Under the pieces are notes generated by a model. It was not told the DNA's origin. It made no database searches and saw only the letters and a list, made by a program, of their open reading frames with translations. The position numbers were made by a program, and so were the translations under genes. Shown here piece after piece: positions 9,575-18,964 of a stretch of DNA of 64,000 bases (the stretch's first letter is position 1; each line of letters opens with the position of its first letter). Source of the stretch: Methylobacterium mesophilicum SR1.6/6 (GTDB lineage: Bacteria; Pseudomonadota; Alphaproteobacteria; Rhizobiales; Beijerinckiaceae); NCBI RefSeq assembly GCF_000364445.2, contig NZ_CP043538.1:3613446-3677445 (forward strand), given 5' to 3'.

Positions 9575-10081
9575 GACCCCGAGCCGCGCCGCGATCTCGA
9601 TCTGCGGCACGCCCTCGACCCGGTGGAGCCGGAAGGCGGTGCGCACCGGCTCCGGCAACTCGGCCACCGCGGCCGCGACCTGCCGCAGGGATTCCCGAGA
9701 GGCTGCGGCCGTCTCGGGCGTTCCCGCCCCGGGATCGGCCGGGTCCGGAGCGGCGTCGAGGCCGGTGAACAGGCGCCCCTCGAAGCCCCGCCGGCGCGCC
9801 CGGTCGAGGGCGAGGTTGCGCACCATCCGGCCGACATAGGCGGCCCGATCGGCCTGCTCGGCTTGCGGTGGGTCGGCGATGAGACGCAGCATCACGTCCT
9901 GGACCACGTCCTCGGCCTGGGCCGGGCAGCCGAGGATGCGGCGCGCCCGCGTCAGGTAGGCGGCGCGATGGCGCACGAACGCAGCGAGGTTCCACGTTGC
10001 CGCGTCGACCGGCTGCCGGTCGGCGCGCCCGGTCGCCGCAAAGTCATGGCTCACGTCGCGCTTGAGGGCTGCCACTGTCAC
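9272..10081 (-). CDS. ECF-type RNA polymerase sigma factor (FecI-like)
   Basis: Residues 30-75 match sigma region 2 (AAFVRHRAAYLTRARRILG, AEDVVQDVMLRLIA) and residues 140-185 match region 4 (LPEPVRTAFRLHRVEGVPQ, IAARLGVSRALVCGLVRRG). This is the FecI class that switches on iron-siderophore receptors. No FecR anti-sigma or TonB receptor gene lies in the window. A normal protein would end near residue 180, but the frame runs on for about 80 low-complexity residues to a stop at 9272, antisense to the MATE gene. The start used is a GTG at 10081; an in-frame GTG ten codons later is possible. A TTAGAA-containing candidate iron operator lies about 70 bp upstream. Confidence 0.8.
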   Translation of the reverse strand: MTVAALKRDVSHDFAATGRADRQPVDAATWNLAAFVRHRAAYLTRARRILGCPAQAEDVVQDVMLRLIADPPQAEQADRAAYVGRMVRNLALDRARRRGFEGRLFTGLDAAPDPADPGAGTPETAAASRESLRQVAAAVAELPEPVRTAFRLHRVEGVPQIEIAARLGVSRALVCGLVRRGHLHCLAALDRRCAACPARVRKPGQHQGQPDPVGQELGRDPAGEHARVAHERRQDQERRDQRQPLRGQRHRGGPARRADGLEQGRGGEL

Positions 10082-10150
10082 GCTCGCAGAGTTCGTGCAG
10101 AGGCAAGGGCTATCACGGGAAATCTTTGCGCAACAACCTCTATGTTCATG

Positions 10151-10167
10151 AATTAGAACTATTAAAA
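10151..10167 (-). promoter_or_regulatory. Candidate iron-response operator upstream of ECF sigma gene
   Basis: The + strand reads AATTAGAACTATTAAAA in an AT-rich island within GC-rich DNA. It matches, at 14 of 17 positions, a site at 21470-21486 before a Cys4 protein gene, and shares the TTAGA half-site with a palindrome at 39671-39685. TTAGAA half-sites resemble the ICE motif bound by Irr in rhizobia; assignment to Irr or RirA is inference. Confidence 0.4.
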
Positions 10168-10423
10168 CTTGCGAACGCTTCGTTTTTTTCTGCCGGATTG
10201 TCTATAGAATTCAGTCTCCGGCGATTGTGGTCACCCGCGTCGACTTGCTGTCCGGATCTCCGGCCCCCGCCCGCCCGGCGCCGGCTCGGGCGCGCCAGGG
10301 CACGGGCGGCCGTGTATGCTGGGCGCGTGCCGATTCGGAGCGGGCGACCGGTCCGGATGTCCCGCACGATGGCCTTCGCGATGTCCCTCGCGCGGGCGCG
10401 CGAGCAGGAGAACCAGCGCCGCG

Positions 10424-10819
10424 ATGCCGTCCTTCGACACGTCCGTCCCGGTCGGAGCGTTCGCGCTGATCCTCCTGGCCTTCGCGGTGAAGCAGCTCGG
10501 CGCGGATTTCCTGCTTCAGAGCAACTGGATGGCGCAGGGCAAGGAGCGCGCCGCGGACTGGATCGCCCCGCTCTGCGCCCATACCGGCCTTCACGGACTC
10601 GGCACGCTGCTGATCGCCCTCGCGGTCAAGCCGGCCCTGTGGTGGCTCGCCGTCGTCGATTTCGCGATCCATACGGCGATCGACCGCGGCAAGGCTCTGG
10701 TTGGCCAGCGCACCCACTTCCCGGCCACGGACGCCCGCTTCTGGTGGCTGATCGGCGTCGATCAGTTCCTGCATCAGGTCACCCATATCGGCCTCGCCGT
10801 GATGCTGGCGGTCGCCTGA
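10424..10819 (+). CDS. DUF3307 domain membrane protein
   Basis: A 131-residue protein, mostly hydrophobic, matching DUF3307: VKQLGADFLLQSNWMAQGK near the N-terminus, CAHTGLHGLGTLL, DFAIHTAIDRGKAL and DQFLHQVTHIGLAVML at the end. These helices with conserved His and Asp residues are typical of this uncharacterised inner-membrane family. I chose the ATG at 10424 because upstream residues in the frame are Arg-rich and unlike the family; an AGGAG lies about 14 bases before it. It converges on the SulP gene with eight bases between the stops. Confidence 0.75.
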   Translation: MPSFDTSVPVGAFALILLAFAVKQLGADFLLQSNWMAQGKERAADWIAPLCAHTGLHGLGTLLIALAVKPALWWLAVVDFAIHTAIDRGKALVGQRTHFPATDARFWWLIGVDQFLHQVTHIGLAVMLAVA

Positions 10820-10827
10820 TCGCGGCC

Positions 10828-13125
10828 TCACTGCAGCTCGACCTCCAGCAGCCGGTTCGTGTCCACGAGTTTGCCGGCGAGTTCCAGGATCAGGAAGCGC
10901 TGGAACGTCAGCGCGAGGTCGGGGCGCTCGGCCTCCATGCGGGCGAGGGCGGCGCGGTCGAGGCCGACCACCCGGCAGGGGCTCTCGGCCAGCGCCGTGG
11001 CGGTGCGCCGGCCGCCCTGCACCAGGGCGATCTCGCCGATCACCGTGCCCGCCGTCGTGGTGCGCAGGCGCAGGTTGGGCCGGCCGGGAAGGCTCATCTC
11101 GATCGAGACGACGCCCCGTTCGAGGAAGTAGAGGGCGTCGGCCGCCTCGCCCTGGCGCATCAGCGTCTCGCCCGCCGCGAGGTCGCGGACGGCGAGGTAG
11201 GGCGCGAAATCGGCCGGTCCGACGGCGCAGCCCAGGCGGTCGGCCACGTGCCGGGCGAAGGGCGCGACCTCGTCCGTGCCGGCTGTCCCGGTCTCCGACA
11301 GGAGGGTGTCCTCGGCCTCGCGCAGGGCCGCGTCCAGGGTGTCGAGGATCCGGATCCGCGCGTTGGCGGTGAGGCGGCTGCGCGCGACCTGCCGCAGCAC
11401 CGTCGGGCCGAGATGGACGAGCAGAACGTCGAAGCCGCGCTGCTCGGCGCGCTGCCCGATCTTGCGGAACGCCACCAGGGCGGAGCTGTCGAGCCCGACG
11501 CAGTCCCGGAAGTCCAGGATGAGGACGCGCAGGTCCGCGGCCCCGGCGGTACTCTCGCCAGTACTCTCCGCCACGACCCGGCGGTGGATCGCCTGCGCGT
11601 TGAGGAAGAACAGGTAGCCCTGCAGGGCGTAGATCCGGGTCCGGGTGCCGGCCGCGCGCAGCCGCTCGGCCGTGTCGGGCGCGCGGATCACGCTGCTGCG
11701 CCGCTCCGCCCCGGTGAGCACCCGGCGCAGGGCCGGGATCTGCGCGTACTGGACCGCGAAGATCAGCATCGCCATCACGACGCCGACCAGGAAGCCCACG
11801 GTGGCGCCGAACAGCGCGGTGGCGGCGCAGACCACCAGGGCGATGGCGATCTCCCACCGCAGGAAGGCCCGGCCGGCGAGCGCCAGGTTGGTCAGGTGGC
11901 CGAGGCCCAGGGCGACCAGGGCGCCGCCCGCCAGCGGGCGCGGCAGCAGCGCGATGATGCCGGCGCCGAAGACGAGGAGGGCCGCCATCGCCGCGAGGGT
12001 GAGCCAGCGGCCCAGCCAGCGCCCGCCCCCGATGTTGTGCAGCTGCAGCGTCGAGGTCCGGTCGAAGCCCATCACGGGGCTGCCGAACAGGCTGCCGAGC
12101 AGGTTGGCGACGCCCGACGCCACGAAGACCCGGTCGACGTTGAACTCGCGCCGCAGGTCCAGCTCGACGCTGACGACGTAGAGGATCTGCACGATCACCG
12201 CGACGACCACGTAGGTCACGATCTTGGGCAGGATCGGCAGCATCAGGGCGGGATCGAAGGACGCGAGGTGGCCGATGGCCGGCACCCGGAGCAGGGAGCC
12301 CGGTGGCAGCGGGTCGATCAGCCACCCGCCGGCCTGCGCGGCGGCGGGCCCGAGGCCCTGCCAGGCCAGCCCCAGATGCACCACGAGGAGGCTCGTGAGG
12401 ATCACGGCCGGGTAGGTCGTCCAGTGCGCGCGGCGCCGGGGCAGGTAGAAGGCGCAGACCCCGATGCCGAGCGTCAGGCCGACCCGCCCGAGCGCCCCGG
12501 GATCGATGGGGGCGAAAGCCGCCGGGCCGAGGTCGCCGAAGAGCGCGCCGACGAGCGCGCCGACGAGCGCACCGAGGGGATCGGCGAGCTGGGCGCCGAT
12601 CTGGACGCCGCTGCGCAGGAGCAGGAGGCCGACGCCGGCGAGGAACCCCATCAGGACCGGGAACGGCAGCAGCTGTGCCAGCAGCGAGGCGCGCAGGGTC
12701 CCGAGGAGGGCGAAGACGAGGCCGGTGATCGCGGTCGAGAGCCCGCAGGTGACGAGGACGATCGGGCCGACCGAGTCGGGATCGGTCACGCCCGCCGCGC
12801 GCAGCTGCTCGGCGACGGCCGCGGCGATCGCCGCCTGGACGATGGCCGCCGCCCCGAAGAAGGACAGCGAGATCACCACGTCCCGCCGCAGCGCGAGGAA
12901 GACGAGGCTGCCGGCCATGTAGGCCGCCAGCATCGCCGACACCCCGGCGGCGCGGCACTCCGCCAGGGGGCCCGAGAAGATCAGCTGCGAGAAGCTGATG
13001 AGATCGACGACGATCATCATCGTGGCCACGGCGGCGGCCACGACGGTGCGCGACAGGCGCAGGGTCGCGGCACCTGCCACGCCCCCGGATCCCGGCCCTG
13101 CGGATGACAGATCGGCGGTGGTCAT
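10828..13125 (-). CDS. SulP anion transporter with STAS and cyclic-nucleotide-binding domains
   Basis: A 765-residue protein from an ATG at 13125. Residues 30-430 are SulP-type membrane helices with AYMAGSLVFLALRRDV, GFLAGVGLLLLRSGVQIG and GSPVMGFDRTSTLQLHNIGGG. A STAS domain follows (about 500-590; VLILDFRDCVGLDSSALVAFRK). The C-terminus from about 640 is a cNMP-binding-like domain (AAGETLMRQGEAADALYFLERG; GTVIGEIALVQGGRRTATA). SulP proteins move sulfate, bicarbonate or dicarboxylates. The added cNMP domain suggests gating by a nucleotide, but the substrate is not evident. Longer frames upstream of 13125 run into Arg-rich sequence and were not used. Confidence 0.85.
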   Translation of the reverse strand: MTTADLSSAGPGSGGVAGAATLRLSRTVVAAAVATMMIVVDLISFSQLIFSGPLAECRAAGVSAMLAAYMAGSLVFLALRRDVVISLSFFGAAAIVQAAIAAAVAEQLRAAGVTDPDSVGPIVLVTCGLSTAITGLVFALLGTLRASLLAQLLPFPVLMGFLAGVGLLLLRSGVQIGAQLADPLGALVGALVGALFGDLGPAAFAPIDPGALGRVGLTLGIGVCAFYLPRRRAHWTTYPAVILTSLLVVHLGLAWQGLGPAAAQAGGWLIDPLPPGSLLRVPAIGHLASFDPALMLPILPKIVTYVVVAVIVQILYVVSVELDLRREFNVDRVFVASGVANLLGSLFGSPVMGFDRTSTLQLHNIGGGRWLGRWLTLAAMAALLVFGAGIIALLPRPLAGGALVALGLGHLTNLALAGRAFLRWEIAIALVVCAATALFGATVGFLVGVVMAMLIFAVQYAQIPALRRVLTGAERRSSVIRAPDTAERLRAAGTRTRIYALQGYLFFLNAQAIHRRVVAESTGESTAGAADLRVLILDFRDCVGLDSSALVAFRKIGQRAEQRGFDVLLVHLGPTVLRQVARSRLTANARIRILDTLDAALREAEDTLLSETGTAGTDEVAPFARHVADRLGCAVGPADFAPYLAVRDLAAGETLMRQGEAADALYFLERGVVSIEMSLPGRPNLRLRTTTAGTVIGEIALVQGGRRTATALAESPCRVVGLDRAALARMEAERPDLALTFQRFLILELAGKLVDTNRLLEVELQ

Positions 13126-14521
13126 GGGGGCGGGATCCGGCTCTCTGAGCTCCGGCGCAGGCCGCAATCGCCCCCGCTGCGCTGTCGTGCGCGGTTGCGG
13201 ACGGGTGCCGGATTCGTGGGGGGATTGATTAGCGCCTCCCGGTCGGTGCCGCACGCTTAAAATTCCGTGTTGGTTGATCGATTTGAGGGCACGTTTTACT
13301 GATCCTCTCCTCGGAAGATCGGAGTACGCTCGCATCCGATCAGTCCCGGATCATGCCGGCGGGATCCGGGATAGGCGCAGGATTTCAGTAACACTGTTCC
13401 GGAGGCCGCCCTGATCCGCGGCCGGCCCGTCAGGGCGCCGTGGCCGCCGACGGGGTCCGCCGTCTCCGGACACGCGTCCTCGTCCCCGCGCGCGGTTCGG
13501 CGCCGGGGGCATGGCCCAGGAAGCAACACGCGGGACGCGGGACGCCGCGGGAACCCAGGTGTCGGCCGTGTACGCGCGGGATCCGATCCCCGCGGCGCCC
13601 GCGGCAGCGGCCGGGCATCGCCCCCGATCGCTACCGTCTTTCTCGTCGCGGTGTCTTGCCGACGTCCCGGTCCTGCGCCTCGCTGCCGGCGGTCTCGGTC
13701 GAGGTGCACGCACCTCCGGAACCCGCCCTTCAGCGCCGTGGCCTTCCAGCCGTCCCCCGCCTCGTAGTGGGCGGGTCCGCAGGGAGCTTCGGGCAGGCCC
13801 AGAGGCGGGTCGGCGCGGGGGCATTTCCTCACCCCGCCGGGCCAAGGGCCGCCCGGTCTCACGCCCGCCTCCGAGACACGCCCCGTGCCGGTCCGCCGCC
13901 CGGGGCGATGGCGGCTGAGAGCCACCGACGCGGGCACCGCCCCGCCCGCGGACCCGCCCGGTCAGCCACCGGACAAGCCCCAGAACGGACGCCACAGGAT
14001 CGCTCCCGAAGCGCCGCGGGCAGGTGCGGTCAGGAAGCACAAAATAGGAACATTGTCAAGGTTCGTGCCGTCGGGCGCCCGGTCGACGCGTGCTCGACCG
14101 TCATCGCGCGCGCAGCGAAGCGACCCAGGGCAGCGCGACGTCGGCCGGCGTGGCGCCGCTGGATTGCTCCGCTGCGCTCGCAAGGACGACGGTGCCGAGC
14201 ATATCAGCCGTAGCCCTTGGCACATCGGCCGAGCCTGCCGTCATTCCGAGGCGCCGCAGGCGAGCCCGGACCCGAAGGGGCACGCCGGAGGCGGGCAACC
14301 CAGAGCCGCGACGGTGCAAGCTCTGCGGCTCCGGTGGTTCTGGATCCCGGGCTCCGCTGCGCGGCCCCGGGATGACGGGGGCGAGGGTTGAGCGTCGACG
14401 CGCCGCCCGGACAGGACGCGTCACGACAGCGATCGCGAGCCCATCGACACGCAGGCTCTTCCAACCCGATCGGCGTCCCGAGAGGAGCGCCCCGCCGTCA
14501 GGGACGACCGGACGGCATCCG
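13126..14521. other. Long non-coding stretch with repeat-like sequence
   Basis: Nearly 1.4 kb with open frames on both strands, none with recognisable domains; all are Arg/Pro/Gly-rich, as expected from very GC-rich non-coding DNA. The first 200 bases include an AT-richer patch (13225-13310) that could be the SulP promoter. From about 14090 on the sequence is repeat-like (separate entry). Confidence 0.5.
14096..14395. repeat. Two intergenic REP-like units
   Basis: Unit one has arms GCGCGCAGCGAAGCGACCCAG (about 14107-14127) and GCTGGATTGCTCCGCTGCGC (from about 14158), imperfect inverted copies. Unit two runs from GTCATTCCGAGGCGCCGCAG (from 14240) to a closing CCGGGCTCCGCTGCGCGGCC followed by CGGGATGACG near 14376. 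Similar but decayed sequence lies at 21740-21900. Such units are scattered between genes of methylobacteria; function unknown. Confidence 0.5.
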
Positions 14522-14797
14522 TCAGCGCGCCTCGCTGACGCGCTTGGTCGCCCGCTGCTCCTTCTTGTAGGCGGTGATCGCCGCCGAGCAGCCGGGGGAG
14601 AGGTTCTTGAGGTTGGCCTTGAAGCAGGCCTCGACCTCCGGGCCGCCCGGCGCGTAGGCGCTGCAGTAATCCATGTAGTCGCCGGTGCAGTGCTGCTTGA
14701 GCGCTTCCCGGGCCGGGGATTGCTCCGCGAAGGCCGCGGCGGGGCCGAAGCACAGGGCGATGGCCAACAGGGCCGACTTGGTCGAAGTCATGGACAT
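14522..14797 (-). CDS. Small secreted cysteine-rich protein
   Basis: A 91-residue protein with a signal peptide (Lys, then ALLAIALCFGPAAAFA, cleavage likely after AFA) and a short mature part with spaced cysteines: HCTGDYMDYCSAYAPGG, VEACFKANL and LSPGCSAAI. This pattern resembles the cysteine-rich repeat family (GLG1-like) common as small periplasmic proteins of alphaproteobacteria. The mature protein is probably periplasmic with two disulfides. The second ATG at 14791 has an AAGGA at good spacing and may be the true start. It stands alone, followed on its upstream side by the sulfonate operon end. Confidence 0.65.
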   Translation of the reverse strand: MSMTSTKSALLAIALCFGPAAAFAEQSPAREALKQHCTGDYMDYCSAYAPGGPEVEACFKANLKNLSPGCSAAITAYKKEQRATKRVSEAR

Positions 14798-14940
14798 CCT
14801 TCACGCGTCCAAGCCGCGCGAGCGCATCGCGCGGCGATGGGCGGGGCGGATGGACGCCAAGGATGGCGTCACCATGACATCCGGACAATCGGGATGCAGA
14901 TCAGCCATGCCCAATACTGCAGGCCGGGCCGATCCGCAGG

Positions 14941-16116
14941 TCAGTGCGCCCCGACGCGCCGGGTCGGCGCGAGGTCGTTGGCGATGATCTCGCCGAACGG
15001 GCCGTCGTTGCGGGCATTGCCTACGGGCCGGCCGGTGGTGGGACGCAGCGGCAGCTTCGGGAAGACCAGTTCGGCGAAGCGGTAGGCCTCCTCCAGGTGC
15101 GGGTAGCCCGAGAGGATGAAGCGGTCGATCCCGAGATCGATGTACGCCTTCATCCGGTCGGCGACCTGATCGGCCGAGCCGACCAAAGCCGTCCCGGCGC
15201 CGCCGCGCACGAGCCCGACGCCGGCCCAGAGATTGGGCGACACCACGAGCTTGTCGCGATTGCCGCCGTGCAGCGCCATCATGCGGCTCTGGCCGACGGA
15301 ATCCTGCCGCTTCAGGGTCTCCTGCGCCTTGGCGATGGTGGCGTCGTCGAGCTTGGAGATCAGCTGCTCGGCCGCCTCCCAGGCGGCGCCCTCCGTCTCG
15401 CGGGCGATCACGTGCAGGCGGATGCCGTACGAGAAGGTCTTTCCGCGCGCCTCCGCGGCGCGGCGGGCCGAAGCGATCTTCTCCGCGACCTGGGCCGGGG
15501 GCTCGCCCCAGGTGAGATAGACGTCGCAATGCTCGGCCGCGACCTCCATCCCGGCGGGCGAGGAGCCGCCGAAATAGAGCGGCGGGTAGGGCTTCTGCAC
15601 CGGCGGGAAGATCACCCGGCCGTTCTCGGTGCGCAGGTGCTCGCCCGCGAAGGTCACGGTCTCGCCCGAGAGCAGGCCGCGCCAGATCGTCAGGAACTCG
15701 TCGGTGACCGCGTAGCGCGCGTCGTGGGACAGGAACACGCCGTCGCCGGCGAGCTCCACCGGGTCGCCGCCGGTGACGACGTTGATCAGCAGGCGGCCGT
15801 CCGAGATCCGGTCGAGGGTCGCGGTCATGCGGGCCGCCGCGGAGGGCTCCATCAGGCCCGGCCGCACGGCCACGAGGAAGCGCAGCCGCTGGGTCAGCGG
15901 CGCCAGCGCCGAGGCGATGATCCAGGAATCCTCGCAGGAGCGCCCCGTCGGCAGCAGCACGCCGTAATAGCCGAGCTCGTCCGCCCCTTGGGCGATCTGC
16001 CGGAGGTAGGCGAGCGAGACCTCCCGGGCGCCCTCCTGCGCACCGAGGTAGCGGCCGTCGCCGTGGGTCGGCAGGAACCAGAGGACGTCGGCGCGTCCGT
16101 CAGTCGATGCGGTCAT
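14941..16116 (-). CDS. ssuD: FMNH2-dependent alkanesulfonate monooxygenase
   Basis: A 391-residue luciferase-like flavin monooxygenase. Typical stretches are [13 protein letters not shown] at the start, [56 protein letters not shown] and [21 protein letters not shown]. It splits C1-substituted sulfonates to aldehyde and sulfite with O2 and reduced FMN supplied by SsuE. Start at 16116 chosen for the AAGGAG six bases before it; the longer frame adds residues unlike the family. It is the last gene of the leftward ssu operon, 117 bp behind ssuB. Length equals that of E. coli SsuD. Confidence 0.92.
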   Translation of the reverse strand: MTASTDGRADVLWFLPTHGDGRYLGAQEGAREVSLAYLRQIAQGADELGYYGVLLPTGRSCEDSWIIASALAPLTQRLRFLVAVRPGLMEPSAAARMTATLDRISDGRLLINVVTGGDPVELAGDGVFLSHDARYAVTDEFLTIWRGLLSGETVTFAGEHLRTENGRVIFPPVQKPYPPLYFGGSSPAGMEVAAEHCDVYLTWGEPPAQVAEKIASARRAAEARGKTFSYGIRLHVIARETEGAAWEAAEQLISKLDDATIAKAQETLKRQDSVGQSRMMALHGGNRDKLVVSPNLWAGVGLVRGGAGTALVGSADQVADRMKAYIDLGIDRFILSGYPHLEEAYRFAELVFPKLPLRPTTGRPVGNARNDGPFGEIIANDLAPTRRVGAH

Positions 16117-16233
16117 CGGAATCTCCTTCGCGGCCCGGTGGCCGGATGCGGAAAAGCCGGATCCGACTGCGCGCATCCGGCGATCTTCGAGAGCTAGGGC
16201 GGGTCGCCGCGTCCGGGAAACGGCGGCCCGCCT

Positions 16234-17079
16234 TCAGGCGGCCGGCTGCGATCCGAGCAGGTGATCGAGGATGCGGCCCTCCAGCCGGGCGAGGTCCGGA
16301 TCCCCGCGCCGGCGCGGGCGCGGCACGTCCACCCGCAGGTCGAGGGCGATGCGGCCGGCCTCGACCACGAGGATGCGGTCGGCGAGCGCCACCGCCTCCG
16401 CGACGTCGTGGGTGACGAGCAGCGCGGTGAATCCTTGAGCCCGCCAGATCCGCTCGATCAGGTCCTGCATGTCGATGCGCGTGAGGGCGTCGAGGGCGCC
16501 CAGGGGCTCGTCGAGGGCGAGCAGGCCCGGCCGGCTCACCAGCGCCCGGGCGAGCGCCACGCGCTGCCGCTGACCGCCCGACAGGGTGGCGGGCCACTGC
16601 CCGGCCTTGTCGGCGAGGCCGACCTCGGCCAGCGCCGCGAGCGCCCGCGCCCGGCGCTCGGCCCGGCTGCCGTGGCCCGACAGGCCGACCGCGACGTTGT
16701 CCACCACCCGCGCCCAGGGCAGGAGGCGCGGCTCCTGGAACATGATCCGCTTCGGCGGCTCGGACCGGCGGGGGCTGCCCTCCGGCCCTTCGAGGTCGAT
16801 CCGGCCGCCGGTGGGCGTCTCCAGGCCGAGGATCAGGCGCAGCAGGGTGCTCTTGCCGCAGCCGGACCGGCCCACCACCGCGGTGAACCCGCCCGCCGGC
16901 AGGAACAGGTTCAGGCCCTCGATGACCGCGTGGCCGTCGAAGCTCTTGTGCAGGTCGCGGACCGTGACGGCGATCCCGCGGGCGGAGGGCTCCGCGCGCG
17001 ACGGCGCGGGGCTTCCGGCCTGCCGGGGTGGATCGATCGCGTCGGGCAGCGCCTCGCGGCGGACGGCGTCGAGCAGCAT
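16234..17079 (-). CDS. ssuB: Sulfonate ABC transporter ATPase
   Basis: A 281-residue ABC ATPase with Walker [11 protein letters not shown]-loop [10 protein letters not shown], signature [15 protein letters not shown], Walker [13 protein letters not shown] and switch His in [15 protein letters not shown]. This is the SsuB/TauB/NitA importer type. An N-terminal extension of about 35 Pro/Ala-rich residues precedes the domain. Its ATG overlaps the ssuC stop by one base (TGATG), giving tight coupling to the permease. It energises import of alkanesulfonates in sulfur limitation. Confidence 0.92.
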   Translation of the reverse strand: MLLDAVRREALPDAIDPPRQAGSPAPSRAEPSARGIAVTVRDLHKSFDGHAVIEGLNLFLPAGGFTAVVGRSGCGKSTLLRLILGLETPTGGRIDLEGPEGSPRRSEPPKRIMFQEPRLLPWARVVDNVAVGLSGHGSRAERRARALAALAEVGLADKAGQWPATLSGGQRQRVALARALVSRPGLLALDEPLGALDALTRIDMQDLIERIWRAQGFTALLVTHDVAEAVALADRILVVEAGRIALDLRVDVPRPRRRGDPDLARLEGRILDHLLGSQPAA

Positions 17080-17861
17080 CAGGCGCTCCTGTAGGCGGGG
17101 TTCCAGGCGAGGCAGGCGCGCTCGAGCTGGCGGGTCAGGGCGTCGGCGAGCTTGCCGAGGGCGGCGTAGATCAGGATCGCCAGCACGACGACGTCGACCA
17201 GCATGAACTCGCGCGCCTGCATGGCCATGTAGCCGAGCCCCGACGAGGCCGAGATCGTCTCGGCGACGATCAGCGTCAGCCACATGATGCCGAGCGCGTA
17301 GCGCAGGCCCACGAAGATCGACGGCAGGGCGCCGGGCAGCACCACCCGGGTGAACAGCTCCGTGCGGGACATGCCGTAGACCCGGCCCATCTCCACGAGG
17401 CCCGGATCCACCGAGCGGATGCCGTGCAGGGTGTTGGCGTAGATCGGGAAGAACACGCCCAGCGCCACGAGGAACAGCTTGGCCTCCTCGCCGATGCCGA
17501 ACCACAGGATCACCAGCGGGATCAGCGACAGGTGGGGCACGTTGCGGACCATCTGCACCGAGGTGTCGGTCAGCCGCTCCGACAGGCGCGACAGGCCGTT
17601 GGCGAGGCCGAGCGCGAAGCCGATGCCGCCGCCGACCACGAAGCCCGCCAGCGCCCGCAGGGTGCTGACCCCGAGATTGGTCCAGAGTTCCCCGGTCCGC
17701 CCGGCCTCCCAGCCGGCCCGGACCACGTCGAGGGGGGCCGGCATGAACCGGTTGGAGACGAGCCCGGTCGAGACCGCGGCCTGCCATCCGAGCAGGATCG
17801 CGACCGGCACGAGCCACGGCACCGCGGTGTCGCGGATCCGGTGAAGCTTGGATCGGGCCAT
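17079..17861 (-). CDS. ssuC: Sulfonate ABC transporter permease
   Basis: A 260-residue membrane protein with about six helices and the EAA-loop of binding-protein-dependent permeases ([25 protein letters not shown]). Other family features are [25 protein letters not shown] and [22 protein letters not shown] chose the ATG at 17861, which overlaps the TGA of the preceding ssuA (TGATG), over an in-frame GTG three bases upstream. It forms the channel for SsuA-delivered sulfonates with SsuB as motor. Confidence 0.92.
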   Translation of the reverse strand: MARSKLHRIRDTAVPWLVPVAILLGWQAAVSTGLVSNRFMPAPLDVVRAGWEAGRTGELWTNLGVSTLRALAGFVVGGGIGFALGLANGLSRLSERLTDTSVQMVRNVPHLSLIPLVILWFGIGEEAKLFLVALGVFFPIYANTLHGIRSVDPGLVEMGRVYGMSRTELFTRVVLPGALPSIFVGLRYALGIMWLTLIVAETISASSGLGYMAMQAREFMLVDVVVLAILIYAALGKLADALTRQLERACLAWNPAYRSA

Positions 17862-18910
17862 CACGGGTTCTCCGCCCTGGTTCCGGCCGTGCGCCCGGGC
17901 GGCGTCCAGACCGCGTCGGCCACCCGGATCGGCTTCGGCAGGAGGCCGAGCCCGTGGAAGGCGTCGGCGACCTTCTGCTGGTCGGCCACCGCGGCCGCGT
18001 CGAGGGGCGCGACGCCGTAGGACAGGCGGCCGAGCGCCACGCCGAGGACCGGGGCCGGAATGCCCACGGACGGCGCGAGCTCCGCCGCCACGGACTCGGC
18101 GTGGCCCTGCGCCCAGGCGTCGACCTCCGCGATCGCCTTGAGCACGGCCGACACGATCCCGGGGCTCGTGTCGGTGAAGCCGCGCCGGGACAGGTAGAAC
18201 TGGCGGTTGGGGGCGAGCGCGTGCCCGTCGACCCCCCGCCCGTCGACCAGCACCCGGGCGCCGGTGGCGCGCTCGGCCGCGGCCTGGAACGGATCCCAGA
18301 TCACCCAGGCATCGACCGACCCGCGCACGAAGGCCGCGTTGGCGTCGGCCGGCGCCAGGAAGGCGAGCTTCACCGCGTCGTAGGGCACGCCCGCCTGCTC
18401 AAGGGCGCGCACCAGCAGGTAGTGGACGTTCGAGCCCTTGTTGAGCGCGATGGTCCTGCCGCGCAGGTCGGCGACGCTGCGGATCGGGCTGTCCTTGGGC
18501 ACGAGGATCGCCTCGCCCCGCGGCGCCGGCGGCTCGGCGGCGACGTAGCGCAGCTCCGGGCTGGCGGCCTGGGCGAAGATCGGCGGCGCCTCGCCGGCCG
18601 AGCCGAAATCGATCGCCCCGGCGTTCAGCGCCTCCAGGAGCGGCGGCCCGGAGGGGAACTCCGACCACGACACCGTGGTGCCGAGCGGCTGGAGCGTCGC
18701 CTCCAGGAGGCCGCGGCCCTTCAGCAGCACGAGGGACCCGTATTTCTGGTAGCCGATCCGGATGCTCCCCGCCGCGCGGGCCGGGCGCAACGCCGCGGCC
18801 GCCGCGAGGCCGAGCCCGGCGGACAGGAGCAGCCGGCGGCTCGGGGCGGACCCGGCGGGGGACGCGGCTGGAGACGCGAGGGACAGGGTACGGGGCGTTC
18901 GGCCGGTCAT
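17861..18910 (-). CDS. ssuA: Sulfonate ABC transporter substrate-binding protein (copy proximal to ssuC)
   Basis: A periplasmic binding protein of about 349 residues with a Tat-like or long signal region ([18 protein letters not shown]) and mature start [20 protein letters not shown]. Family stretches are [50 protein letters not shown] and [14 protein letters not shown]. The start is uncertain: ATG at 18910 is used, while a longer version to 18946 would begin in a short tandem repeat (CTCTGCATGG units, 18922-18955). It overlaps ssuC and lies 54 bp behind a second ssuA-like gene. Confidence 0.85.
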   Translation of the reverse strand: MTGRTPRTLSLASPAASPAGSAPSRRLLLSAGLGLAAAAALRPARAAGSIRIGYQKYGSLVLLKGRGLLEATLQPLGTTVSWSEFPSGPPLLEALNAGAIDFGSAGEAPPIFAQAASPELRYVAAEPPAPRGEAILVPKDSPIRSVADLRGRTIALNKGSNVHYLLVRALEQAGVPYDAVKLAFLAPADANAAFVRGSVDAWVIWDPFQAAAERATGARVLVDGRGVDGHALAPNRQFYLSRRGFTDTSPGIVSAVLKAIAEVDAWAQGHAESVAAELAPSVGIPAPVLGVALGRLSYGVAPLDAAAVADQQKVADAFHGLGLLPKPIRVADAVWTPPGRTAGTRAENP

Positions 18911-18964
18911 GGATCTCTGCCAGGATCTCTGCATGGCTCTCTGCATGGCTCTCTGCGATCGGTC

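Noticed and set aside
10126..13107. A 993-codon plus-strand open frame opposite the SulP gene
   Set aside because: Low-complexity, charged composition and exact antisense position to a well-supported transporter gene mark it as a shadow.
13296..14213. Several 130-260 codon frames on both strands between the SulP and Cys-rich protein genes
   Set aside because: All are Arg/Pro/Gly-rich, lack recognisable motifs, overlap one another and have no convincing ribosome sites.
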